The translations under genes and the position numbers were made by a program. From contig CALCSX010000336.1 of the NCBI GenBank assembly GCA_937894165.1, positions 1 through 13,133 on the forward strand: a stretch of 13,133 bases of DNA, given 5' to 3'. Below are positions 7,238 through 12,992 of the stretch, piece after piece. Source of the stretch: an uncultured Saprospiraceae bacterium (GTDB taxonomy: Bacteria; Bacteroidota; Bacteroidia; Chitinophagales; Saprospiraceae). The notes beneath the pieces were generated by a model, which saw only the letters and a list, made by a program, of their open reading frames with translations, was not told where the DNA came from and searched no databases. The number at the start of each line of letters is the position of its first letter. Positions within the stretch are counted from its first letter, which is position 1.

Positions 7238-7359
7238 ACTTTTGTTGTTTTTGAGGAATTTTCTGAAATACTGCATTCGTGTTTATGGCCGCAGCTGCAA
7301 CTAATTGTACTGATATAGAGCAGTACAATGGCCAGGAATAATTTGGTATTGAGTTTCAT
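7213..7359 (-). CDS. Small secreted Cys/His-rich peptide, putative metal-binding lipoprotein
   Basis: An ATG at 7359 opens a 48-codon frame ending in TAG at 7213. The N-terminus MKLNTKLFLAIVLLYI is a clear signal or anchor sequence, with two Lys followed by a hydrophobic core. It is followed by STISC, a lipobox-like site with Cys 21 as the likely lipidated residue, although Thr at -3 is atypical. The 28 residues from Cys 21 hold up to ten metal ligands: C21, C23, H25, H27, C29, C42, H44 and H46-H48. It is the first gene after the double operator, with a leader of about 45 bases, and overlaps the GTPase start by 25 bases in another frame. I know no named family. Chance is unlikely given signal plus ligand cluster plus position. 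Confidence 0.75.
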   Translation of the reverse strand: MKLNTKLFLAIVLLYISTISCSCGHKHECSISENSSKTTKVCTHKHHH

Positions 7360-7396
7360 ATTTTTGTAATAATTTTTAGAAGAAGATATTTATTTA

Positions 7397-7411
7397 TGCA
7401 ACATTGTTGCA
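7397..7411. promoter_or_regulatory. Palindromic operator 1 (Zur/Fur-like)
   Basis: TGCAACATTGTTGCA is a perfect 15-base palindrome with one central base (7404). It overlaps the last two bases of the -7 box and the expected transcription start of the metal operon. The layout and gene content suggest a Fur-family zinc sensor (Zur), but the regulator is not in the window. Confidence 0.8.
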
Positions 7412-7444
7412 AATATAAACTATTTACTGCTTTAAATGCAACAA
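7410..7444 (-). promoter_or_regulatory. Promoter of the metal operon
   Basis: On the minus strand TATATTTG (7417 to 7410) is a perfect -7 box. Twenty-one bases upstream lies TTG (7441-7439) inside operator 2, and a second TTG is at 7444-7442, fitting the -33 element. The transcription start would be near 7404, at the centre of operator 1. Both promoter elements therefore overlap or touch an operator. Confidence 0.7.
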
Positions 7445-7457
7445 TGTTGCATTTAAA
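7431..7457. promoter_or_regulatory. Palindromic operator 2 (Zur/Fur-like), 27-base perfect palindrome
   Basis: The arms TTTAAATGCAACA (7431-7443) and TGTTGCATTTAAA (7445-7457) are exact reverse complements around A7444. The 15-base core repeats operator 1 with only the centre base changed, and the two centres are 40 bases apart. Binding here would cover the -33 region of the metal operon. Confidence 0.8.
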
Positions 7458-7482
7458 TAAATCAAAACATGAAAAATTAATT

Positions 7483-7511
7483 GAAAAACCCTTAGAAATA
7501 AGGATTCTAAG
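7483..7511 (-). terminator. Rho-independent terminator of the YdeI/OmdA gene
   Basis: On the minus strand CTTAGAA (7511-7505) pairs with TTCTAAG (7497-7491) around a 7-base loop, followed directly by GGTTTTTC. This hairpin plus T-run lies just after the stop codon at 7534 and insulates the metal operon promoter from readthrough. Confidence 0.6.
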
Positions 7512-7533
7512 CTATCAATAAATCTAAAATAAC

Positions 7534-8112
7534 CTACATATGCGCAGGCTTCTTCCCAATCGCGGCTCTCTCCACCACTTCCTTAATCCGCTTATCTCGG
7601 GTTTCGGGTAGGCGGGCAAGAACTATCCATCCGAGTATTGATTTTTGATTGGATTTGCTGAGGCTCAGGTAGAACTCTTTGGAGTCGGGTGTGGAGGCAA
7701 AAGCGGCTTCGAGGTCAGGCGGGATGATTAATTCTTCTACTTCGTCCAAAATAGTCCAGGAGCCATTTTCTTTGGCTATTTCAATGCTTGCCAGACCCAT
7801 TTCGGTCATTAAGCCGCTTTCGATAAGCTGTTCAACCTTTAGTTTATTGATTTTAGACCAGTTGCTATTGGGTTTTCGTCTGGTGAAAAACTGCTTAGAA
7901 GATTCATGATCTATTTTGACATGTTTGCTGTCTATCCACCCAAAACACAGGGCTTCATCTACAGCCTCACTCCAACTGATCGAAGGCTTGTCAGAGCTTT
8001 TTCGGTAGTATATTAGCCAGACGGATTGCTCAGTGCGGTGGTTGTTCTCGAGCCAGCTTCGCCAGGCAGCGCGGCTTGGGGGGTAGAAAAGGGGGGCTTC
8101 GTTTGGGGACAT
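7534..8112 (-). CDS. YdeI/OmpD-associated (OmdA) family protein
   Basis: A 192-residue cytoplasmic protein of the YdeI/OmdA family. The N-terminal half shows the family pattern: RAAWRSWLENNHRTEQSVWLIYYRK, then SWSEAVDEALCFGWIDS, FTRRKPNSNWSKINK and VEQLIESGLM. The C-terminal OmdA-like segment has IIPPDLEAAFASTPDSKEFYLSLSKSNQKSILGW followed by a basic helix RDKRIKEVVERA. Members have been linked to antimicrobial-peptide or bacteriocin resistance, but the molecular function is not established and I do not assign one. The first ATG (8112) fits the usual family start. It is separated by a terminator from the metal operon downstream and by 132 bases from DUF4260 upstream, so it is probably a single-gene unit. 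Confidence 0.88.
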   Translation of the reverse strand: MSPNEAPLFYPPSRAAWRSWLENNHRTEQSVWLIYYRKSSDKPSISWSEAVDEALCFGWIDSKHVKIDHESSKQFFTRRKPNSNWSKINKLKVEQLIESGLMTEMGLASIEIAKENGSWTILDEVEELIIPPDLEAAFASTPDSKEFYLSLSKSNQKSILGWIVLARLPETRDKRIKEVVERAAIGKKPAHM

Positions 8113-8130
8113 TGGGAAAATTTGTAATTA

Positions 8131-8158
8131 TCTAACAAAAATATAATTTTGTGTTAGA
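8131..8158. repeat. Inverted repeat upstream of the YdeI/OmdA gene
   Basis: TCTAACA (8131-8137) and TGTTAGA (8152-8158) are perfect arms. The inner bases AAAAT and ATTTT extend the pairing with a single bulged G. On the minus strand a TATTTTTG box lies inside it, 18 or more bases before the ATG. It may be an operator over the promoter, or a hairpin ending the DUF4260 transcript; the sequence does not decide. Confidence 0.5.
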
Positions 8159-8244
8159 AAATTAATTAAAATTTTGTCTTTTACCAAAAGTAACTAACAA
8201 TGACTACTAACGTATATTGATTTTTGTTCCTCATTGGTGTAGAA

Positions 8245-8598
8245 TCACTTTTTCCCAATCCAACCCAGGTGCGTGTGATGAAAATTATCATTGTATTTCA
8301 AACCGTAGCCGAAAATTCTATCCATCGCAGCATGGCCAAATAGTATGACCCCTGCTAGGGCTAGCGCGGAGAGTGAAAACCAAATTCCGATAATAAATAG
8401 TCCAATACCCAATAATTTATGGTGAAAGATATTATAAATTACTGCCCCAATTCCAGGATTGGCCAGATAGCCAAGCATCGACAGGTCAGGCAACAGCAAT
8501 AATGCCGGAAATATCCACCAAGCATATTCCATGCGTGAAAAAAGCATAATGGAGAGAAGAAATTGAGCTAATTCTTCGAGGTTGAGGAGGTTTTTCAT
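8245..8598 (-). CDS. DUF4260 family small membrane protein
   Basis: A DUF4260 member with hydrophobic segments around LLSIMLFSRMEYAWWIFPALLLLPDLSMLGYL, a middle segment around IGAVIYNIFHHKLLGIGLFIIGIWF and ALALAGVILFG. It ends with the family-typical C-terminal block HAAMDRIFGYGLKYNDNFHHTHLGWIG, rich in His and Asp. The function of DUF4260 is unknown. Two ATGs are possible: 8610 (MTTTMKN, 121 residues) and 8598 (MKNLLNLEEL, 117 residues). I prefer 8598 because homologues usually begin right at this helix. No partner gene is evident; the 200 bases upstream hold nothing I can identify. Confidence 0.85.
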   Translation of the reverse strand: MKNLLNLEELAQFLLSIMLFSRMEYAWWIFPALLLLPDLSMLGYLANPGIGAVIYNIFHHKLLGIGLFIIGIWFSLSALALAGVILFGHAAMDRIFGYGLKYNDNFHHTHLGWIGKK

Positions 8599-8814
8599 TG
8601 TTGTTGTCATAAATCAGGATTTTAGTTTAACATTTGGAAATTCAAACCATATGGCGTGAGACCAAACAAAGAAAACACAGATTTTCCTCGTTTTAAAAAT
8701 TGATGTACAGCAGCACCGGAAATTTTGCTTTCTGAATAATGGTAGAATAGAGTGTACACTACTGTTGCCGACATTCAAATGCATTAATCATTAGATACGT
8801 TTTAACGAATAAAT

Positions 8815-9612
8815 TTACTTGTCGACATCCTCTATTTTTTCTTCTACCTCTGCCTCCTCTTCTGCATCTGTATTTTCCTCCCCTTCAATATTGTCATTAT
8901 CAGGTTCGTAATTTAAACTGATGAGAAGCGGGAAGTGGTCAGAGCCGATAGCCTCCAATTTTTCGATTTTTATCAAACCAAAATCCTTCGAATAAAATAC
9001 ATGGTCGAGTGGGTATCTAAGCATTGGGAAAAATGCATTAAATGTATTGAAAAGTCCCCTGCCCTCACGCGGGTCTACCAACTCGCTATATTTTCTGAAA
9101 AGTTCGGAGGTTCCTGACCAACCTACGTCGTTAAGATCACCCGCAACTATTGAGGGTCGTTGCGTGTCTTTGATTTTTTTACCGATTATCAACAATTCAG
9201 TGTCTCGCTCATAGGTGTCTGTACCGGGTTTTGGAGGCTCAGGATGAACACCGTAAAAGTCGATGATATCTCCTGAGGGTAGTGTGATTTTTGCAAAAAT
9301 AGAAGGAATATCGTCCTTTACAAGAAAATTTACAGCTCCTTCAGAAAGTGGAAGTTTAGAAAGGAACATCATTCCGTAGGTGTTGTCTAATGGATAATTT
9401 ATGGCGTGGGGATATACTCCATCAAGTCTGCTAATGGATTTTGCCCATACTTCATCCGGCTCATTGATAAGGAGAATGTCGGGATTAACTCTTTCAACAA
9501 GGGCATGGAAGTTTTCTTTCTCCTTATTTTCCATTAAAACATTCGTAACAAGCAGCGAAAATTTTGTGCCTTCTTTTGATTTATTACTTTCTTTCGCTTT
9601 TACAGGTGTCAG
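8815..9612 (-). pseudogene. Endonuclease/exonuclease/phosphatase family protein, 5'-truncated
   Basis: The nuclease domain is of the EEP (DNase I-like) superfamily: NPDILLINEPDEVW, YGVHPEPPKPGT, VAGDLNDVGWS, YPLDHVFYS and GSDHFPLLISL carry the expected metal and catalytic residues. An acidic tail of about 28 residues closes the protein. The only in-frame ATG is at 9534 (239 residues). It removes the first strand and conserved Asn, which are still encoded just upstream (FSLLVTNVL, open back to 9612). A TAG at 9613-9615 then ends the frame. Relatives of this type, from memory, have about 80-100 more residues with membrane helices before this point. The upstream sequence is a GC-rich element, so the gene appears broken, possibly still giving a shortened, cytosolic product. 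Confidence 0.7.
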
Positions 9613-9874
9613 CTATTCGCTCGGCCCTCGCCTTGCAGGACGAGGTCTTCCTCCCTGCGGTCGTCACCATTTCACAGCGCTGATGCAGGATGAAATATTA
9701 TTCTGAACATTTGATGGCAAGGCATCTACTAAAAAGAGAATGGTTTCATATTAAGTGTGCGTTGGGGATTCATCCGCATCAGGGATGGTAAGGATGCCGA
9801 CCATCAAGTCGGCAGTGCGCGGTGGCCACACCAGCACCGCAGCGAAGCGATTCATGCACAGCCGGCGCTATTCG
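9612..9874. mobile_element. GC-rich structured element flanked by 8-base direct repeats
   Basis: This segment is far richer in G and C than its surroundings and has no credible gene. It begins and ends with GCTATTCG (9612-9619 and 9867-9874). It contains three compact hairpins: CCTCG/CGAGG (9626-9645, extended by CCT/AGG with one bulge), TGCCGAC/GTCGGCA (9795-9814) and GCGGTG/CACCGC (9819-9840). It starts exactly where the nuclease gene loses its reading frame. It may be a non-autonomous mobile repeat or a relic of a larger insertion. Removing it together with one repeat copy does not reopen the frame, so a clean recent insertion is unlikely. Confidence 0.45.
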
Positions 9875-9997
9875 ACCCATGGTATTTAATTTCCTTCTAA
9901 TAGAGGTGCCGGTAATTAAATCGCTATTGACTCGGAAGTAATCAGGAATATAATCATTCTTTATGTAAACAGGATAACCCAGTATCTAAACGAAATA
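9875..9997. other. Intergenic, no feature seen
   Basis: About 120 AT-rich bases between the GC-rich element and the small Gly/Pro/Lys peptide gene. I see no gene, terminator or clear promoter here, and no remnant of the missing N-terminal part of the nuclease. Confidence 0.5.
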
Positions 9998-10108
9998 TCA
10001 TTTTCCTTTTGGTTTGGGTGTGTTTCCTCTTCCACCACCCGAAGGTTTTCCGGTTGTACTTGGATACTGAGGATTTGGCTTCCCTTTGGAAGATTCTACT
10101 TTTGACAT
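9998..10108 (-). CDS. Small Gly/Pro/Lys-rich protein (36 residues)
   Basis: The ATG at 10108 opens a 36-codon frame ending at TGA (9998-10000). The product is basic and disordered: SSKGKPNPQYPSTTGKPSGG, then GRGNTPKPKGK, with no Cys and one Tyr. I recall very similar 35-45-residue proteins (SKGK-NPNYPSTTG-PSGGGR) as unannotated small proteins in Bacteroidota, so I think it is real, though no function is known. It lies 93 bases downstream of the Panacea antitoxin on the same strand. The ATG is preceded by an A/T-rich leader without Shine-Dalgarno, which is normal here. It may be independent or the third member of the toxin-antitoxin locus. Confidence 0.6.
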   Translation of the reverse strand: MSKVESSKGKPNPQYPSTTGKPSGGGRGNTPKPKGK

Positions 10109-10201
10109 AACATAAAAATTTAAATTTAAAAATTAAATATCACTTCAAATATAAGGCACTATCATTTTATAAAAATAATACGCTCTCAATAATTAGGTGC
10201 C

Positions 10202-11206
10202 CTACACCCCCCTCAACTCAAACCCGTACTCATAACTTATAATACTTTTGTCTTTAAAGTTTTTTAACCACGCTTCTTCCTGATGACTAATTTCGATGAT
10301 ATCACAGGTGTCGCTAGTTTTGAATACCTTGACTATTGTCTCTAAAACTTTTAATTCTTCTTCAGAAAATAATGCGGTATTAACTGGTCTTTCACTTCGG
10401 GCTTTGAATTGCTCACCAGTATATCCCCCCGGAAATTCAGTAGTGCAAATTTCAATTACTTCATTATTGCTTAAATATTCAAAAATACTTTGAAAATTAT
10501 TGGGTACCGGTCCCATTTCAAGAGCTTTGTATCTCATACCACTAATGGAAAAACAACTTTGTTTGAACATTAAAAAGTCGGAATAGAATAATAACTTATT
10601 CATTTTGGTTTTATATGGCGCCAATTGTTCTGAGAAATAGACAATCATTTCAGTAAACTTTTCAAAATTGGGATTTCTGTACCCGGAATAAATATCTGCC
10701 AAGTGACTGCCCAGTAAAAAATCTTTGAAATTTAGATTGAAGATATTTCGTTGCTTTTCGTCAATTAAGGATTGCGCTCTTTGGATATATTTTACTTTTG
10801 ATTTTTCATCTAGTGTACTACACAATTCCACCATTTCAATAAAATTCTTAGGATCATCTATCATCTGAATCATTTTGCCATTGGAGACGCTAGGCATTTC
10901 ACCCGCTTCGTAAAGACGATATGTGTTTACCCCAAAGCCCATTATTTCGGACATCTTAGTACCTGAAAGGTCATATTTCTCCCGGATTCTTGTGATTTCA
11001 TCCGGAAAGGGGATGTTGAATTTGTCCCGGTATTGGTTATAAACTTGATTCATATTCACTTCATCTAATGAAGTACTTGTAAATTGTTCTCCACTTTCCT
11101 CACATTGGTAATAATGAAAAACTATTTCAAAAGTATCTTTCCTGAATTCCATTGACCTGCGCTCACGACAGAGTGTCATTTCTTTTGCTGTTATTGGACT
11201 TTTCAT
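10202..11206 (-). CDS. Panacea (DUF4065/SocA-like) antitoxin with MqsA-type N-terminus
   Basis: This 334-residue protein has three parts. Residues 1-45 resemble the MqsA/YgiT N-terminal domain (MKSPITAKEMTL and YYQCEESGEQF), but the zinc-binding CxxC pairs are absent. Residues about 68-115 form a helix-turn-helix DNA-binding domain (IREKYDLSGTKMSEIMGFG followed by YRLYEAGEMPSVSNG). Residues about 165-290 form the Panacea domain (ADIYSGYRN, KMNKLLFYSDFL, ISGMRYKALEMGPVPNNFQSI). Such proteins neutralise diverse toxins encoded beside them and repress their own operon. Here the toxin gene just upstream, in the mqsRA order, is truncated and frameshifted, leaving this antitoxin apparently intact but without a working partner. 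The ATG at 11206 gives the canonical start. Confidence 0.85.
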   Translation of the reverse strand: MKSPITAKEMTLCRERRSMEFRKDTFEIVFHYYQCEESGEQFTSTSLDEVNMNQVYNQYRDKFNIPFPDEITRIREKYDLSGTKMSEIMGFGVNTYRLYEAGEMPSVSNGKMIQMIDDPKNFIEMVELCSTLDEKSKVKYIQRAQSLIDEKQRNIFNLNFKDFLLGSHLADIYSGYRNPNFEKFTEMIVYFSEQLAPYKTKMNKLLFYSDFLMFKQSCFSISGMRYKALEMGPVPNNFQSIFEYLSNNEVIEICTTEFPGGYTGEQFKARSERPVNTALFSEEELKVLETIVKVFKTSDTCDIIEISHQEEAWLKNFKDKSIISYEYGFELRGV

Positions 11207-11298
11207 CTTCTTAAATTTTATTCCCGATAGTGCAATGCAATTAATGATAAAAGGATTTTACCATTGAATTTGATTGTAAAGTTTCGCCTAAACTTAAA

Positions 11299-11573
11299 TT
11301 ATTTAAAAGGGAATCGCATTTTGTATTCTGCTAAATGAAAAGAAATACAGACAACACTACTCCCGGTAATTCCCATAGAAATCTTAATATACACTTCCCT
11401 GTTTTTAATAGTTTTGCCGAATACCCACATTTCAGAGCTACCGTAAAGTTTATCTTCTAGTGGTCCTTCACAATAATCTTTAGTTTCTAATGATTCTAAA
11501 ATGGCTTTCCGCTCAAATGGCCGAAGTTCTAAATCTATTAAAGTCTGAGTATTTTGCCTCTTTCATCTCGAAA
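11299..11573 (-). pseudogene. Broken MqsR-like toxin gene of the Panacea module
   Basis: From 11573 the frame reads FRDERGK and then stops after a few codons. A shift of one base at the A-run on the minus strand (11555-11552) opens a second frame. It reads NTQTLIDLELRPFERKAIL, then DYCEGPLEDKL, EMWVFGKTIKNREVYIKISMG, VCISFHLAEYKMRFPFK, and stops at 11299. I recognise this from memory as the small MqsR-type RNase-like toxin family paired with this Panacea antitoxin in Bacteroidota. One A appears lost from an expected run of five. Independently, about 20-25 N-terminal residues are missing: the stop codon of the alkylation-repair gene lies 12 bases before the homology starts. A sequencing error could explain the frameshift but not the missing start. 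Confidence 0.7.
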
Positions 11574-11584
11574 GTTCTTACCCC

Positions 11585-12226
11585 CTACAATCCCCGCTTC
11601 CCCGCCTCTATCTCAATAAACGCCGGCAAATAATCCGGTGTACAGCCCTTAAAAACCATATCACATTTGAAAAGACCTGTTCGCTCCCCTATGGCTACAC
11701 ATCGCTTTCGATATTTCGATTCGTAGACACCTATCCAGCCCGCAGTGAAATTCATCGCCCATTGAACTTCGGGTTCTTCCTTCGCAATATTTGTCTCAAT
11801 GGCAGAAATTAATTCCTCAGTATTATTGGGAGGAGTCTGCCCCACCCACCTTAATCGTCCCTGATAATACCAGAAAACCCGTCTTTGGAGTGCTGAAGAG
11901 CTCTTTTGCCAAGAATGGATCAATTCGAGGGTTTTCTTGTCCTTTGTCAGTTGATTCGCCATCAGCCAATCCATTAAATGATTTCGCTCGTCCAGCGAAT
12001 GGGCCTGCATGTCTTTGTCGAGTTTGTCAATTAAATCCTGTGAAAGCTCTTTTTTGTCCATGATTAAAATGGCCAATTGCCTGGGGAGGTATTCTCCGGA
12101 TGACCAAAGCTCCATAGCTAAGTTGTGATCTTTTTTGGTCTCCTTCGCTATTTTACGGAGGTCACCTAATTTAGTTTTACTGTCAATTTGGGATAGTATT
12201 TTTTGAGCTTTTGCAGAGAGTTTCAT
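11585..12226 (-). CDS. AlkD-like DNA alkylation repair protein
   Basis: An all-helical 213-residue protein resembling the AlkD/HEAT-like DNA alkylation repair family. These proteins include glycosylases that remove bulky or cationic alkyl-purines, as well as members of unknown activity. It shows a regular series of amphipathic helices (KLGDLRKIAKETKKDHNLAMELWSSG, YLPRQLAILIMD, DERNHLMDWLMANQL, LQRRVFWYYQGRLRW, VQWAMNFTAGWIGVY) and a conserved Cys-containing C-terminal segment (CVAIGERTGLFKCD, then CTPDYLPAFIEIEAGKRG). I cannot confirm that the catalytic Asp and Trp of AlkD are present. The ATG at 12226 is the first in frame and fits the family start. Its stop is 12 bases from the broken toxin, marking a junction. 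The gene is complete. Confidence 0.85.
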   Translation of the reverse strand: MKLSAKAQKILSQIDSKTKLGDLRKIAKETKKDHNLAMELWSSGEYLPRQLAILIMDKKELSQDLIDKLDKDMQAHSLDERNHLMDWLMANQLTKDKKTLELIHSWQKSSSALQRRVFWYYQGRLRWVGQTPPNNTEELISAIETNIAKEEPEVQWAMNFTAGWIGVYESKYRKRCVAIGERTGLFKCDMVFKGCTPDYLPAFIEIEAGKRGL

Positions 12227-12365
12227 ATTGTTAATTTGAGTTTATTAAATTCACACAATCTGATCCCAAACCCAAATTAAGGTTTTTTTGTAAATATTTA
12301 TGTAATTAATAGGAATAATACAAACTAAGTATTTAAATAAATTAAGGTTTTATATGTTGGATGCG

Positions 12366-12387
12366 ACCTGCACCGGGGTCGGCAGGT
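12366..12387. repeat. GC-rich hairpin behind parE
   Basis: ACCTGC (12366-12371) pairs with GCAGGT (12382-12387) around a 10-base GC-rich loop, in otherwise AT-rich sequence 15 bases after the parE stop. It has no T-run on either side, so it is not a standard terminator. It resembles the TGCCGACC-type hairpin at 9795-9814 in composition and may belong to a class of dispersed extragenic repeats. Confidence 0.35.
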
Positions 12388-12401
12388 TGGATTTGGATTA
12401 T

Positions 12402-12701
12402 TTATAAATTGATATGTTTGTCTATATCCATATTCTGATGTAATATTCTGTCAACATAGATAGTATTTTGTTTTATTTTGTAGATGATCATATGTGACTT
12501 TACATTTATTTTTCTATGACCAATTTTAATATCATCAATTGATTTACCTAATAATGAATCCTTGCAAATTCCATGTATTACTTCAAAAATGTCCTTATAA
12601 TATTTATTTGCTTGTTGCTTAGACCAATGTTCAAAGGTATAGTACCAAATTTCTTCTAAATCCTTTAGCGCAAGTCGGCTTAATACAAAGTTAAACTTCA
12701 T
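12402..12701 (-). CDS. parE: RelE/ParE family toxin
   Basis: This 99-residue toxin is of the RelE/ParE superfamily. The N-terminal pattern FVLSRLALKDLEEIWYYTFEHWSKQQANKYYKDI forms the two long helices of ParE. GICKDSLLGKSIDDIKIGHRKINVKSHMIIYKIKQNTIYVDRILHQNMDI forms the sheet, ending in the conserved RILH-DI motif. ParE toxins poison DNA gyrase; RelE relatives cleave mRNA on the ribosome. The ParD-type partner favours ParE. The start overlaps the antitoxin stop by four bases (ATGA), so the pair is translationally coupled. It is complete, unlike the two other toxin genes in this window. Confidence 0.92.
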   Translation of the reverse strand: MKFNFVLSRLALKDLEEIWYYTFEHWSKQQANKYYKDIFEVIHGICKDSLLGKSIDDIKIGHRKINVKSHMIIYKIKQNTIYVDRILHQNMDIDKHINL

Positions 12702-12943
12702 TTTTTATTTTTCTGATTAAGCTCTTCCAAGTGTTTAACAGGATCAAAATCTTCAACATATCCACTTTTTTCTCCAGCTTCGATTGTATCCCGAAGAATC
12801 TTAATTTTTTGTTCTCTTTCGTCCACTAGTCTCAGACCTTCTCTTATAACTTCGCTGGCAGAAGCATATCTTCCTGATTGGATACTTTTTTCAATTATTT
12901 GCTCGAAATGTTCTCCTAATGTAACGGATGTATTTTTTGGCAT
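12698..12943 (-). CDS. parD: ParD family antitoxin
   Basis: The ribbon-helix-helix antitoxin has 81 residues from the ATG at 12943: MPKNTSVTLGEHFEQIIEKS (strand and first helix), SGRYASASEVIREGLRLVDERE (second helix), then a charged, unstructured tail that wraps the toxin (DFDPVKHLEELNQKNKK). A longer frame to 12988 exists, but it lies across the palindrome and promoter, and its 15 extra residues are not family-like, so I reject it. ParD neutralises ParE and, with it, represses the operon through the palindrome just upstream. The pair is the only toxin-antitoxin module here that looks fully intact. Confidence 0.92.
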   Translation of the reverse strand: MPKNTSVTLGEHFEQIIEKSIQSGRYASASEVIREGLRLVDEREQKIKILRDTIEAGEKSGYVEDFDPVKHLEELNQKNKK

Positions 12944-12957
12944 TTCAATTTTTTTAT

Positions 12958-12988
12958 TAAAGATACCAATATTTGGTATAATTGTCAA
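12958..12988 (-). promoter_or_regulatory. Promoter of parDE
   Basis: On the minus strand TTG (12988-12986) is followed after 20 bases by TATCTTTA (12965-12958), matching -33 TTG and -7 TAnnTTTG apart from the last base. Transcription would start about 8 bases before the ATG at 12943, a very short leader. Confidence 0.5.
12963..12979. promoter_or_regulatory. Palindromic operator of parDE
   Basis: ATACCAA (12963-12969) and TTGGTAT (12973-12979) are perfect inverted arms around TAT. The site lies between the -33 and -7 elements, where a ribbon-helix-helix ParD or ParDE complex would block RNA polymerase. This is typical of toxin-antitoxin autoregulation. Confidence 0.65.
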
Positions 12989-12992
12989 GAGT

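Noticed and set aside
7238..7276. Longer N-terminus of the COG0523 GTPase starting at 7276
   Set aside because: The extra 13 residues carry no family signal and are the shifted reading of the small Cys/His peptide gene; the ATG at 7237 fits better.
9401..9706. 101-codon plus-strand frame across the nuclease and GC-rich element
   Set aside because: Its first part is the antisense of the conserved nuclease domain and its last part reads the GC-rich hairpins; no family resemblance.
12944..12988. Longer ParD starting at 12988
   Set aside because: The extra 15 codons cover the palindrome and promoter boxes and are unlike ParD N-termini.
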